Both the position numbers and the translations under genes were made by a program. The notes under the pieces are model-generated. The model was not told the DNA's origin. It saw only the letters and a list, made by a program, of their open reading frames with translations, and did no database searches. A DNA stretch of 64,000 nucleotides from Enterobacter cloacae complex sp. ECNIH7. GTDB taxonomy: Bacteria; Pseudomonadota; Gammaproteobacteria; Enterobacterales; Enterobacteriaceae. Of this stretch, positions 34,062 to 46,607 are shown piece by piece. Position 1 is the first letter of the stretch. Each line of letters starts with the position of its first letter. The stretch lies in contig NZ_CP017990.1 in NCBI RefSeq assembly GCF_002208095.1, forward strand, positions 4,712,001-4,776,000, read 5' to 3'.

Positions 34062-34466
34062 TCACGCCTCGATCACTTCATACGAATGGGTGATTTTTAC
34101 CGCTTTCTCCAGCATTAACGCCACAGAGCAGTACTTCTCCGCAGACAGGTCCACCGCACGTGAGACCGCCGCGTCTTTCAGTTCTTTACCGGTGACCACA
34201 AAGTGCAGGTTAATATGGGTGAACAGGCGTGGCGCCTCATCGCGACGCTCTGATGTGAGTTTAACCTCACAATCCGTCACGTCATGACGTCCTTTTTGCA
34301 GAATCGACACCACGTCAATGGCGCTGCAACCCCCTGCCGCCATCAGCACCATTTCCATTGGGCTTGGCGCTTTATCGCCGGAGTTACCGTCCATCAAAAT
34401 CTGGTGTCCTGATGCGGATTCGCCCAGGAACGTTAAACCTTCAACCCACTTCACGCGCGCTTGCAT
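34062..34466 (-). CDS. yhfA: OsmC-family protein YhfA
   Basis: OsmC/Ohr-like protein; members detoxify organic peroxides with a reactive cysteine pair, but the YhfA substrate is not established. The start at MQARVKWVEGLTFLGESASG gives 134 residues, as in E. coli; a GGAG lies nine bases upstream. The two cysteines are C47 (AAGGCSAIDV) and C113 (EKYCSVALM). Divergent from crp, with which it shares a control region. Confidence 0.93.
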   Translation of the reverse strand: MQARVKWVEGLTFLGESASGHQILMDGNSGDKAPSPMEMVLMAAGGCSAIDVVSILQKGRHDVTDCEVKLTSERRDEAPRLFTHINLHFVVTGKELKDAAVSRAVDLSAEKYCSVALMLEKAVKITHSYEVIEA

Positions 34467-34777
34467 ATTCATTAACTCCAACGTTGCATTTTTGGTGACA
34501 GATTACGCGTGCGTTACATTTCTCGCAATGGAAGGCGACCTGCATCATGCTGAAGCGAGACACCAGGAGACACGCGGCGAAAGCTATGCTAAAACACTCA
34601 GGATGCTACAGTAATACATTGACGTTACACGTGTATGCAGAGGACATCAAACTTTACTGGCTGCGAAACGTTACGGTAGCCGACTTCCCAGGGTATGGGT
34701 AAGAATTCGATTGCAACCCCAGAGTCCGGATGCATCTGATGACTCTGGTGACAGCTTATAACAGAGGATAACAGCGC
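34467..34777 (+). promoter_or_regulatory. crp control region
   Basis: The 311-base gap between yhfA and crp is strongly conserved with E. coli as remembered. It includes ATGCTGAAGCGAGACACCAG and GGATGCTACAGTAATACATT, the latter covering the crp promoter. A candidate CRP half-symmetric site TGCAGAGGACATCAAA lies at 34636-34651, where E. coli has TGCAAAGGACGTCACA. Autoregulation by CRP is expected but not proven by sequence. Confidence 0.5.
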
Positions 34778-35410
34778 ATGGTGCTTGGCAAACCGCAAAC
34801 AGACCCGACTCTCGAATGGTTCTTGTCTCATTGCCACATTCATAAGTACCCATCGAAGAGCACGCTGATTCACCAGGGTGAAAAAGCGGAAACGTTGTAT
34901 TACATCGTTAAAGGCTCGGTGGCAGTGCTGATCAAAGATGAAGAAGGGAAAGAGATGATCCTTTCTTATCTGAACCAGGGCGATTTCATCGGTGAACTGG
35001 GCCTGTTTGAAGAGGGCCAGGAACGTAGCGCCTGGGTTCGTGCAAAGACAGCATGTGAAGTGGCTGAAATTTCTTACAAGAAGTTCCGTCAGCTGATTCA
35101 GGTTAACCCTGACATCCTGATGCGTCTTTCTTCCCAGATGGCGCGCCGTCTGCAGGTCACGTCAGAGAAAGTGGGTAACCTCGCCTTCCTGGACGTTACC
35201 GGCCGTATCGCACAAACCCTGTTGAACCTGGCGAAACAGCCAGACGCAATGACCCACCCGGACGGCATGCAAATTAAAATTACCCGTCAGGAAATTGGTC
35301 AGATCGTCGGTTGCTCCCGTGAAACAGTGGGCCGTATCCTGAAAATGCTGGAAGATCAAAACCTGATCTCCGCCCACGGTAAAACCATCGTGGTCTACGG
35401 AACGCGTTAA
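34778..35410 (+). CDS. crp: cAMP receptor protein (catabolite activator)
   Basis: Global transcription factor; the cAMP-bound dimer binds TGTGA-N6-TCACA and contacts RNA polymerase alpha. The 210-residue protein has the cyclic-nucleotide domain (about 1-135, with [20 protein letters not shown]), a long dimerisation helix, and the helix-turn-helix at about 168-191 ([20 protein letters not shown]). It begins [20 protein letters not shown] and is nearly identical to E. coli CRP. A terminator follows directly. Confidence 0.99.
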   Translation: MVLGKPQTDPTLEWFLSHCHIHKYPSKSTLIHQGEKAETLYYIVKGSVAVLIKDEEGKEMILSYLNQGDFIGELGLFEEGQERSAWVRAKTACEVAEISYKKFRQLIQVNPDILMRLSSQMARRLQVTSEKVGNLAFLDVTGRIAQTLLNLAKQPDAMTHPDGMQIKITRQEIGQIVGCSRETVGRILKMLEDQNLISAHGKTIVVYGTR

Positions 35411-35418
35411 TTCCGCTC

Positions 35419-35454
35419 AAACGGCGTGTCACCGCAGGGTGTCACGCCGTTTTT
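35419..35454 (+). terminator. Terminator after crp
   Basis: AAACGGCGTG and CACGCCGTTT, with inner TCACC/GGGTG pairing, form a long hairpin (35419-35451) ending in a run of T, nine bases after the crp stop. Confidence 0.85.
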
Positions 35455-35467
35455 GTCTCTACTCCCC

Positions 35468-38843
<3,376 letters not shown>

Positions 38844-38859
38844 GCAAGGCAACAGATAT

Positions 38860-39423
38860 TCAGCGATTGAGGAAATTTGCCAGCAGCGCGTGCCCCTGCT
38901 CGCTGAGGATGCTTTCCGGGTGGAACTGCACGCCTTCGAGGTCCCATTCGCGGTGACGAATCCCCATGATCTCCTGCGCATCGCTCCAGGCGGTCACCTC
39001 AAAGCAGTCGGGCAGCGTCGGCGGGTCAATCACCAGGGAATGGTAGCGCGTCACGGTTAACGGATTATTGAGCCCCGTGAATACCCCTGTGCCGGCGTGG
39101 GTGACCGGAGAGGTTTTACCGTGCATCACTTTCTCGGCGCGCACGATGGTGGCACCAAACGCCTGGGCAATCGCCTGATGGCCCAGACAGACGCCCAGGA
39201 TCGGCAGCTTGCCGGCATAGTACTGGATAGCATCCAGAGAAATACCCGATTCCGACGGCGTACACGGCCCAGGAGAAATCACGATTTTCTGCGGAGCCAG
39301 CGTCCCGATATCGGCCAGTCCAACCTCGTCGTTACGGCGGACAACCACCTCTGCACCCAGTTCACAAAAATACTGGTAAAGGTTCCAGGTGAAGGAATCG
39401 TAGTTATCAATCAGCAGAATCAT
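38860..39423 (-). CDS. pabA: Aminodeoxychorismate synthase glutaminase subunit PabA
   Basis: Glutamine amidotransferase that supplies ammonia to PabB for 4-amino-4-deoxychorismate in folate synthesis. The 187-residue protein has the class I triad: nucleophile C79 in [10 protein letters not shown], and His and Glu in VQFHPESIL near residue 168. The oxyanion motif [11 protein letters not shown] is at 50-60. Lies 30 bases after fic, the conserved fic-pabA order. Confidence 0.96.
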   Translation of the reverse strand: MILLIDNYDSFTWNLYQYFCELGAEVVVRRNDEVGLADIGTLAPQKIVISPGPCTPSESGISLDAIQYYAGKLPILGVCLGHQAIAQAFGATIVRAEKVMHGKTSPVTHAGTGVFTGLNNPLTVTRYHSLVIDPPTLPDCFEVTAWSDAQEIMGIRHREWDLEGVQFHPESILSEQGHALLANFLNR

Positions 39424-39453
39424 GGCGGCTCCCGAAAAAAATGCCGCCCTATT

Positions 39454-40038
39454 CTACTCAGATTCCCGCGCTTCGCTCACTACTTTGGCAAAGATAGCGT
39501 TTAGCGCGGTTAAATCTCCCGTTGCGCCGCTTCGGTTAGCCGCCACCCACTGGTCGGGATCGATATCGCGCCAGTCCAGCGAGTAGCCCGCGTGGAGCGC
39601 CAGCTGCTCGAAGAAAACGCGTTGGGCAATACCGTTGCCGCGCATAAACGGATGCAGCATGTTGATTTCGCAGTAATAGTGGCTAACCCGGTCAACAAAC
39701 GCCGCTTTCTCAAGACCCACGAGATACTTTTCGCTTTCCAGCGCCGCCATCAGCTCGTTACCCATCTTCTCGATGTATTCGAAATGGCAGAAAGGAATGT
39801 CACCCTTAAAAATATCGTCAGTGCGTAACTCGCCTGCCCGCTTCATCTCGCTGCGGTACAAATGACGATGAATAAGGCACAGATGGGGCAACCCGGGCGC
39901 GGAAGGCCCAAGCTCCAGCGTCTCAATATGGGGCTCTGAGGGACCATTACCTTTTTCAAGGAGACAACTGGCCTGTAAATTGACGTTACGCTGCTGTTCC
40001 CAGAGACGGGATTTTTGCTTGTCGGTGAGCTTTTTCAC
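39454..40038 (-). CDS. fic: YhfG-Fic fusion: antitoxin N-terminus joined to Fic AMP-transferase core
   Basis: One 194-codon frame starting at GTG with AGGGAGG six bases upstream. Residues 1-28 (MKKLTDKQKSRLWEQQRNVN..., LQASCLLE) match the N-terminus of YhfG, the antitoxin normally encoded just before fic. From about residue 39 the sequence matches E. coli Fic from about residue 45 on (ETLELGPSAPGLPHL, PFCHFEYIEK, YYCEINMLHP, GATGDLTALN). The first ~45 Fic residues and the second half of YhfG are missing. The Fic motif is HPFMRGNGIAQR (129-140), with arginine at the usual Asp/Glu position. The YhfG inhibitory motif SxxxE(G/N) reads S24-CLL-E28-K29. It may be a self-inhibited Fic or an inactive remnant. 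Followed 30 bases later by pabA. Confidence 0.85.
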   Translation of the reverse strand: MKKLTDKQKSRLWEQQRNVNLQASCLLEKGNGPSEPHIETLELGPSAPGLPHLCLIHRHLYRSEMKRAGELRTDDIFKGDIPFCHFEYIEKMGNELMAALESEKYLVGLEKAAFVDRVSHYYCEINMLHPFMRGNGIAQRVFFEQLALHAGYSLDWRDIDPDQWVAANRSGATGDLTALNAIFAKVVSEARESE

Positions 40039-40110
40039 TTAACGCCTCCCTGAATAGTCCGTTTGCCACAAGTATAAGCAGCAAAACGCGCTTTCGCAGG
40101 GAGGGTTACA

Positions 40111-40137
40111 GAATGCGGGCAGGAGAAGCCCGCGTTC
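40111..40137 (-). terminator. Hairpin downstream of ppiA
   Basis: GAATGCGGGC and GCCCGCGTTC (40111-40120, 40128-40137) form a 10 bp stem with one G-U pair and a seven-base loop, eight bases past the ppiA stop. The minus-strand tail lacks a strong T run, so termination is uncertain. Confidence 0.45.
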
Positions 40138-40144
40138 AGAAGAA

Positions 40145-40726
<582 letters not shown>

Positions 40727-40859
40727 TTAACAAAGCGCAGTATAAAAAGCGAATGGCTTGATTCTAAAGAGCAGTATGAACGGAGACCAGCCTTTTACCT
40801 AATTTTACGAAATTGAAACAGTTGTAACCGCGCAAACGGTTGGCTTTGGCGCCATTTTG

Positions 40860-40875
40860 TGTGATATAGATCACA
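40860..40875. promoter_or_regulatory. CRP binding site between ppiA and tsgA
   Basis: TGTGATATAGATCACA is a perfect palindrome matching the CRP consensus TGTGA-N6-TCACA in all ten fixed positions. It may control ppiA, tsgA or both. Confidence 0.85.
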
Positions 40876-40954
40876 CAAAAACATGCAATGAAGTTCTAAT
40901 TTCTCTTAAAAGATATGAATAGATCACTTTAATGTCTAAAATCTGCCCGCTCTC

Positions 40955-40981
40955 AGCGCCCTCCTGGGCGCTTTTCTTTTT
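40955..40981 (+). terminator. Terminator-like hairpin in the tsgA leader
   Basis: AGCGCCC (40955-40961) and GGGCGCT (40966-40972) form a 7 bp stem with loop TCCT, followed by TTTCTTTTTC. It ends only 15 bases before the tsgA start codon, so it could attenuate tsgA or end a short RNA that starts near the CRP site. Confidence 0.65.
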
Positions 40982-40996
40982 CTGAACAGGCCAGAC

Positions 40997-42181
40997 ATGA
41001 CTAACAGCAATCGCATCAAGCTCACATGGATCAGCTTCTTCTCCTACGCTCTGACCGGCGCGTTGGTGATCGTCACCGGGATGGTGATGGGGAATATCGC
41101 AGACTACTTCCAGCTGCCCGTTTCCAGCATGAGTAACACCTTCACCTTCCTCAACGCGGGGATCCTGATCTCTATCTTCCTGAATGCCTGGCTGATGGAA
41201 ATCGTCCCGCTGAAAACCCAGCTGCGTTTTGGCTTTGTGCTGATGGTCGCCGCCGTGGCGGGCCTGATGCTGAGCCACAGCATCGCCCTGTTCTCCGCCG
41301 CCATGTTCGTGCTCGGTCTGGTGAGCGGGATCACCATGTCGATCGGTACGTTCCTCATTACCCACATGTATGAAGGCCGCCAGCGCGGCGCGCGTCTGCT
41401 GTTTACCGACTCCTTCTTCAGCATGGCCGGAATGATTTTCCCGATGGTCGCGGCCGTTCTGCTGGCGCGCAGCATCGAGTGGTACTGGGTCTATGCCTGC
41501 ATCGGCCTGGTCTACGTGGCGATCTTTATTCTGACCTTCGGCTGTGAATTCCCGGTGCTGGGCAAGAAAGCGCAAACCACCGCCGAGCCCGTTGCGAAAG
41601 AAAAATGGGGCATCGGCGTGCTGTTCCTCTCCGTTGCCGCCCTGTGCTACATCCTGGGCCAGCTGGGCTTTATCTCCTGGGTACCGGAGTACGCCAAAGG
41701 TCTGGGCATGAGCCTGAACGACGCGGGTAAACTGGTGAGCGATTTCTGGATGTCTTACATGTTTGGCATGTGGGCGTTTAGCTTCATCCTGCGCTTCTTC
41801 GACCTTCAGCGCATTCTGACCGTGCTGGCCGGGCTGGCGACCGTGCTGATGTACCTGTTCATCAACGGTTCACCGGAGCATATGCCGTGGTTCATTCTGA
41901 CCCTGGGCTTCTTCTCCAGCGCCATTTATACCTCGATCATCACCCTGGGCTCTCTGCAGACCAAAGTGGCCTCGCCGAAGCTGGTTAACTTCGTCCTGAC
42001 CTGCGGCACCATCGGCACCATGCTGACCTTCGTAGTCACCGGCCCGATCGTCGCCCACAGCGGCCCGCTGGCGGCGCTGCACACCGCCAACGGTCTGTAT
42101 GCCGTGGTGTTCATCATGTGCTTCATCCTGGGCTTCGTGACCCGCCACCGCCAGCACAACGCGGCAGCAGCGTCTCACTAA
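40997..42181 (+). CDS. tsgA: Major facilitator superfamily transporter TsgA
   Basis: Twelve-helix inner-membrane transporter of unknown substrate. The 394-residue protein begins [20 protein letters not shown] and has two six-helix halves joined by a loop near residues 190-205 ([17 protein letters not shown]). In E. coli tsgA lies between ppiA and nirB and responds to selenite in Salmonella; here codA intervenes. The leader contains a terminator-like hairpin. Its stop is three bases from the convergent codA stop. Confidence 0.93.
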   Translation: MTNSNRIKLTWISFFSYALTGALVIVTGMVMGNIADYFQLPVSSMSNTFTFLNAGILISIFLNAWLMEIVPLKTQLRFGFVLMVAAVAGLMLSHSIALFSAAMFVLGLVSGITMSIGTFLITHMYEGRQRGARLLFTDSFFSMAGMIFPMVAAVLLARSIEWYWVYACIGLVYVAIFILTFGCEFPVLGKKAQTTAEPVAKEKWGIGVLFLSVAALCYILGQLGFISWVPEYAKGLGMSLNDAGKLVSDFWMSYMFGMWAFSFILRFFDLQRILTVLAGLATVLMYLFINGSPEHMPWFILTLGFFSSAIYTSIITLGSLQTKVASPKLVNFVLTCGTIGTMLTFVVTGPIVAHSGPLAALHTANGLYAVVFIMCFILGFVTRHRQHNAAAASH

Positions 42182-42184
42182 CCC

Positions 42185-43501
42185 CTACGCCCCTTTGCGC
42201 TCGGCAGAGGGGCTGTTTCTGGCAAAGCTTACCTCTTCTCCCCCGACGTCCGTCTGGATCCACGTCTGCGCCAGCTGCGTCGTGGCGATCACCCGTCCCT
42301 GACGAATCGACCAGCGCACCGGCACCTGGCAGCGCACCGCTTCAAACCCGCTCTCGGCAGGCAGAATAATCAGGTTCGCCGGGTTACCTGTCTTAATGCC
42401 GTAATCGCTCAGGCCGAAGGTACGGGCGCTGTTATGGGTGATGAGATTCAGGCCGCTGTCGATTTGCGGATAGCCCATCATCTGACAGACGTGCAGCCCC
42501 ATATGCAGCACCTGCAGCATGTTGCCGGTGCCGAGCGGGTACCACGGGTCGAAGACGTCGTCATGACCGAAGCAGACGTTAATGCCCGCTTCCTGCAGCT
42601 CTTTCACCCGGGTGATGCCGCGGCGCTTCGGATAGTCATCAAAGCGCCCCTGCAGGTGGATATTGACCAGCGGGTTCGCGACGAAGTTAATCCCCGACAT
42701 CTTCAGCAGACGGAAGAGCCGCGAGGTGTAAGCGCCGTTGTAGGAGTGCATGGCGGTGGTGTGGCTGGCCGTCACGCGCGGGCCGATGCCAGCCTCATAC
42801 GCCAGCGCGGCCACCGTCTCGACAAACCGCGACTGTTCGTCGTCAATTTCATCGCAGTGGATATCCAGCGGTCGGTCATACTTCTTCGCCAGTTCAAAAG
42901 CGATGTGCAGCGACTGCACGCCATATTCCCGGGTAAATTCGAAGTGCGGGATCGCCCCGACCACGTCGGCCCCCAGTTTTAACGCCTCTTCCAGCAGCGC
43001 CGCGCCGTTCGGGTAAGAGAGAATACCTTCCTGCGGAAACGCGACGATTTGCAGCGTTACCCACGGCGCCACCTCCTGTTTCACCTCCAGCATCGCCTTC
43101 AGGGCGGTGAGCGTCGGGTCAGAGACATCCACATGGGTACGAACAAACTGGATGCCGTTGGCAATTTGCCACTTCAGCGTTTTCCAGGCGCGTGATTTCA
43201 CATCCTCATGGCTGAGCATCGCCTTGCGCTCCGCCCAGCGTTCAATGCCTTCGAACAGCGTGCCGGACTGGTTCCAGTTCGGCTCCCCTGCCGTCTGGGT
43301 GGTATCAAGATGAATATGCGGCTCGATGAACGGCGGGAGAGCAAGCCCACCGCGCGCGTTCAATACTTCATAACTTTCGGCGTGGGTGTCGTCCATCGGG
43401 GTGATGTCACCAAATCGCCCGTTCTCGATGGCAAGTTGCCACAGCCCATCCCGACCCGGTAAACGTACATTCTGAACAAGCCATAACGGTGATGTAGACA
43501 T
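42185..43501 (-). CDS. codA: Cytosine deaminase
   Basis: Metal-dependent amidohydrolase converting cytosine to uracil and ammonia. The 438-residue protein aligns closely with E. coli CodA over its length (about 427 residues there). Metal and catalytic residues are all present: H62 and H64 (PHIHLDTT), Q157, H215, E218, H247 and D314 ([10 protein letters not shown]). The extra C-terminal residues encode a GC-rich hairpin. No cytosine permease gene (codB) is adjacent, unlike the E. coli codBA operon, and the gene lies between tsgA and nirB where E. coli has none. Confidence 0.93.
   Translation of the reverse strand: MSTSPLWLVQNVRLPGRDGLWQLAIENGRFGDITPMDDTHAESYEVLNARGGLALPPFIEPHIHLDTTQTAGEPNWNQSGTLFEGIERWAERKAMLSHEDVKSRAWKTLKWQIANGIQFVRTHVDVSDPTLTALKAMLEVKQEVAPWVTLQIVAFPQEGILSYPNGAALLEEALKLGADVVGAIPHFEFTREYGVQSLHIAFELAKKYDRPLDIHCDEIDDEQSRFVETVAALAYEAGIGPRVTASHTTAMHSYNGAYTSRLFRLLKMSGINFVANPLVNIHLQGRFDDYPKRRGITRVKELQEAGINVCFGHDDVFDPWYPLGTGNMLQVLHMGLHVCQMMGYPQIDSGLNLITHNSARTFGLSDYGIKTGNPANLIILPAESGFEAVRCQVPVRWSIRQGRVIATTQLAQTWIQTDVGGEEVSFARNSPSAERKGA
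42189..42213. terminator. Hairpin in the codA 3' end, possible tsgA terminator
   Basis: GCCCCTTTGC and GCAGAGGGGC (42189-42198, 42204-42213) form a 10 bp stem with one G-U pair and loop GCTCG, followed on the plus strand by TGTTTCT. It begins eight bases after the tsgA stop and lies within the last codons of codA. Confidence 0.5.
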
Positions 43502-43639
43502 ACCTTTCCCCTAAAAAATGCCGCTGATATTCAGGCGTATCGATTTTGGCAAAACTGCCCCTGATTTGTACACAAATTCAACGAGCGGGAAAAGCCTGCG
43601 ATTTCCGCTACTTATAAAAATCCTGACAAATCAGTCATA

Positions 43640-43655
43640 TACCACCTAAGGAGTA
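43640..43655 (+). promoter_or_regulatory. NarL/NarP 7-2-7 site of nirB
   Basis: TACCACC (43640-43646), two bases, then AGGAGTA (43649-43655) is an inverted heptamer pair. Its centre lies 28 bases upstream of the FNR box centre, which corresponds to -69.5 at the E. coli nirB promoter. Confidence 0.7.
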
Positions 43656-43668
43656 GGCGAAGACGTAT

Positions 43669-43682
43669 TTGATTTGCATCAA
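43669..43682 (+). promoter_or_regulatory. FNR box of nirB
   Basis: TTGATTTGCATCAA matches the FNR consensus TTGAT-N4-ATCAA perfectly. With the site at -41.5, as in E. coli, transcription would begin near 43717. Indicates anaerobic induction of nirBD. Confidence 0.88.
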
Positions 43683-43740
43683 TAAGCGCCCCTGCTGAAT
43701 CGTTAAGGTAGGCAATAATAGAAAAGAAATCGAGGCAATA

Positions 43741-46284
43741 ATGAGCAAAGTCAGACTCGCTATCATCGGAAACGGCATGGTCGGCCACCGCTTTATTGAG
43801 GATCTTCTCGATAAGGCCGATGCTGAGCAGTTCGATATTACCGTGTTCTGTGAAGAACCCCGCAAGGCGTACGACCGTGTGCACCTGTCTTCCTACTTCT
43901 CCCATCATACCGCCGAAGAGCTCTCTCTGGTGCGCGAAGGTTTCTACGAGAAGCATGGTGTAAAAGTGCTGGTGGGCGAACGCGCTATCACCATCAATCG
44001 TCAGGAAAAAGTGATCCACTCCAGCGCCGGGCGTACGGTTTTTTACGACAAGCTGATCATGGCGACGGGCTCCTATCCGTGGATCCCGCCGATCAAAGGC
44101 TCGGAAACTCAGGATTGCTTCGTCTATCGTACCATTGAAGACCTCAACGCCATCGAATCCTGCGCCCGTCGCAGCCGTCGCGGCGCGGTGGTCGGCGGCG
44201 GTCTGCTGGGTCTGGAAGCGGCAGGCGCGCTGAAAAACCTCGGCGTTGAAACCCACGTCATCGAATTTGCCCCGATGCTGATGGCCGAACAGCTCGACCA
44301 CATGGGCGGTGACCAGCTGCGTCGTAAAATCGAAAGCATGGGCGTGAAGGTTCACACCAGCAAGAACACCAAAGAGATCGTTCAGGAAGGGACTGAAGCG
44401 CGCAAAACCATGCGCTTTGCCGACGGCAGCGAGCTGGAAGTGGACTTCATCGTCTTCTCCACCGGTATTCGTCCGCGCGACAAGCTGGCGACCCAGTGCG
44501 GTCTGGCCGTGGCGCAGCGCGGCGGGATCATGATCAACGACACCTGCCAGACCTCCGATCCGGATATCTACGCCATCGGCGAATGCGCCAGCTGGAACAA
44601 CCGCGTCTACGGTCTGGTGGCACCGGGCTACAAAATGGCGCAGGTCGCCGTGGACCATATCCTCGGCAGCGAAAACGCGTTTACCGGTGCAGACATGAGC
44701 GCCAAGCTGAAGCTGCTGGGCGTGGACGTGGGAGGCATTGGCGATGCGCATGGCCGCACGCCCGGCGCTCGCAGCTATGTCTATCTCGACGAAAGCAAAG
44801 AAGTCTACAAACGCCTCATCGTTAGCCAGGACAACAAAACTCTGCTCGGTGCGGTGCTGGTGGGCGACACCAGCGACTTCGGCAACCTGCTGCAGCTGGT
44901 GCTGAACGCCATCGAGCTGCCGGAAAACCCGGACGCGCTGATCCTCCCGGCGCACGCGTCCAGCGGCAAGCCGTCTATCGGCGTGGATAAACTGCCGGAC
45001 AGCGCGCAAATTTGCTCCTGCTTCGACGTCACCAAAGGCATGCTGATCTCCGCCATCAACAAAGGCTGCCACACCGTGGCGGCGCTGAAAGCGGAAACCA
45101 AAGCCGGTACCGGCTGCGGCGGCTGTATTCCGCTGGTCACTCAGGTGCTGAACGCCGAGCTGGCAAAACAGGGCATCGAAGTGAACAACAACCTGTGCGA
45201 GCACTTCGCGTATTCTCGCCAGGAGCTGTACCACCTGATCCGCGTGGAGGGCATTAAGTCCTTTGACGAGCTGCTGGCGAAGCACGGTCAGGGCTACGGC
45301 TGCGAAGTGTGTAAACCGACCGTCGGCTCCCTGCTGGCCTCCTGCTGGAACGAGTACGTGCTCAAGCCCGAGCATACGCCGCTGCAGGACACCAACGATA
45401 ACTTCCTGGCGAACATCCAGAAAGACGGTACCTACTCCGTGATCCCGCGTTCCGCTGGGGGCGAAATCACGCCGGAAGGGCTGGTGGCCGTGGGCCGTAT
45501 CGCCCGTGAATTTAACCTGTACACTAAAATCACCGGCTCCCAGCGTATCGGCCTGTTTGGCGCGCAGAAAGACGATCTGCCGGAAATCTGGCGTCAGCTG
45601 ATTGAAGCCGGCTTCGAAACCGGTCACGCGTACGCCAAAGCGCTGCGTATGGCGAAAACCTGCGTGGGGAGCACCTGGTGCCGCTACGGCGTGGGCGACA
45701 GCGTGGGCTTTGGCGTGGAGCTGGAAAACCGCTACAAAGGCATCCGCACCCCGCACAAAATGAAGTTTGGCGTCTCCGGCTGTACCCGCGAATGTGCGGA
45801 AGCGCAGGGTAAAGACGTGGGTATCATCGCCACCGAGAAAGGCTGGAACCTGTACGTCTGCGGCAACGGCGGGATGAAGCCACGCCACGCGGACCTGCTG
45901 GCAGCGGATCTCGATCGCGACACGCTGATTCAGTATCTCGACCGCTTCATGATGTTCTATATCCGCACCGCCGATAAGCTGACCCGTACCGCCTCCTGGC
46001 TCGATAACCTGGAAGGCGGTATCGACTACCTGAAATCGGTGATCATCGACGACAAGCTGGGTCTGAACGAACATCTGGAAGCGGAGATGGCGCGCCTGCG
46101 CGAGGCGGTGATCTGCGAGTGGACTGAAACCGTCAACACCCCGGCGGCGCAGACGCGCTTCAAACACTTTATCAATAGCACCCAGCGCGACCCGAACGTA
46201 CAGGTTGTGCCGGAGCGCGAACAGCATCGTCCGGCGACACCGTATGAACGAATTCCGGTCACGCTGGTGGAGGAAAACGCATGA
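43741..46284 (+). CDS. nirB: NADH-dependent nitrite reductase large subunit
   Basis: Cytoplasmic siroheme enzyme that reduces nitrite to ammonia with NADH during anaerobic growth. The 847-residue protein has FAD- and NAD-binding domains (LAIIGNGMVGHRF at 6-18; GAVVGGGLLGLEAAG near 152-165), a Bfd-like [2Fe-2S] domain with C425, C427, C459 and C462, and a sulfite/nitrite reductase half whose [4Fe-4S]-siroheme ligands are C641, C647, C681 and C685. Overlaps nirD by four bases. FNR and NarL/NarP sites lie upstream. Confidence 0.98.
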   Translation: MSKVRLAIIGNGMVGHRFIEDLLDKADAEQFDITVFCEEPRKAYDRVHLSSYFSHHTAEELSLVREGFYEKHGVKVLVGERAITINRQEKVIHSSAGRTVFYDKLIMATGSYPWIPPIKGSETQDCFVYRTIEDLNAIESCARRSRRGAVVGGGLLGLEAAGALKNLGVETHVIEFAPMLMAEQLDHMGGDQLRRKIESMGVKVHTSKNTKEIVQEGTEARKTMRFADGSELEVDFIVFSTGIRPRDKLATQCGLAVAQRGGIMINDTCQTSDPDIYAIGECASWNNRVYGLVAPGYKMAQVAVDHILGSENAFTGADMSAKLKLLGVDVGGIGDAHGRTPGARSYVYLDESKEVYKRLIVSQDNKTLLGAVLVGDTSDFGNLLQLVLNAIELPENPDALILPAHASSGKPSIGVDKLPDSAQICSCFDVTKGMLISAINKGCHTVAALKAETKAGTGCGGCIPLVTQVLNAELAKQGIEVNNNLCEHFAYSRQELYHLIRVEGIKSFDELLAKHGQGYGCEVCKPTVGSLLASCWNEYVLKPEHTPLQDTNDNFLANIQKDGTYSVIPRSAGGEITPEGLVAVGRIAREFNLYTKITGSQRIGLFGAQKDDLPEIWRQLIEAGFETGHAYAKALRMAKTCVGSTWCRYGVGDSVGFGVELENRYKGIRTPHKMKFGVSGCTRECAEAQGKDVGIIATEKGWNLYVCGNGGMKPRHADLLAADLDRDTLIQYLDRFMMFYIRTADKLTRTASWLDNLEGGIDYLKSVIIDDKLGLNEHLEAEMARLREAVICEWTETVNTPAAQTRFKHFINSTQRDPNVQVVPEREQHRPATPYERIPVTLVEENA

Positions 46285-46607
46285 GCCAGTGGATAAACAT
46301 TTGCGATATTAACGACATCATCCCGTCCACCGGCGTATGCGCGCTGCTGGGCAGCGAGCAGGTTGCGATTTTCCGCCCTCGCCACGATGAACAGGTCTTT
46401 GCCATCAGCAATATCGACCCGTTCTTCGAGGCCAGCGTGCTCTCCCGCGGACTGATTGCCGAGCATCAGGGCGAACTGTGGGTCGCCAGCCCGCTGAAAA
46501 AGCAGCGTTTCCGCTTAAGCGACGGATACTGCATGGAAGATGAGAGTCATTCAGTGAAGCACTATGATGTCCGCGTGAAGGACGGCAAGGTGCAGCTGAA
46601 AGGCTAA
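46281..46607 (+). CDS. nirD: Nitrite reductase small subunit
   Basis: Partner of NirB. The 108-residue protein has a Rieske-like fold (MSQWINICDINDIIPSTGVC...) but, as in other NirD proteins, lacks the CxH...CxxH ligands for a Rieske cluster. Its ATG overlaps the nirB stop (ATGA). In E. coli nirC (nitrite channel) follows directly; here there is only a 135-base gap before cysG. Confidence 0.96.
   Translation: MSQWINICDINDIIPSTGVCALLGSEQVAIFRPRHDEQVFAISNIDPFFEASVLSRGLIAEHQGELWVASPLKKQRFRLSDGYCMEDESHSVKHYDVRVKDGKVQLKG

Noticed and set aside
43612..46227. 871-codon open frame on the minus strand opposite nirB
   Set aside because: It mirrors nirB almost exactly, has no ribosome binding site or family resemblance, and reads as low-complexity His/Gln/Arg/Val sequence typical of the antisense frame of a GC-rich gene.
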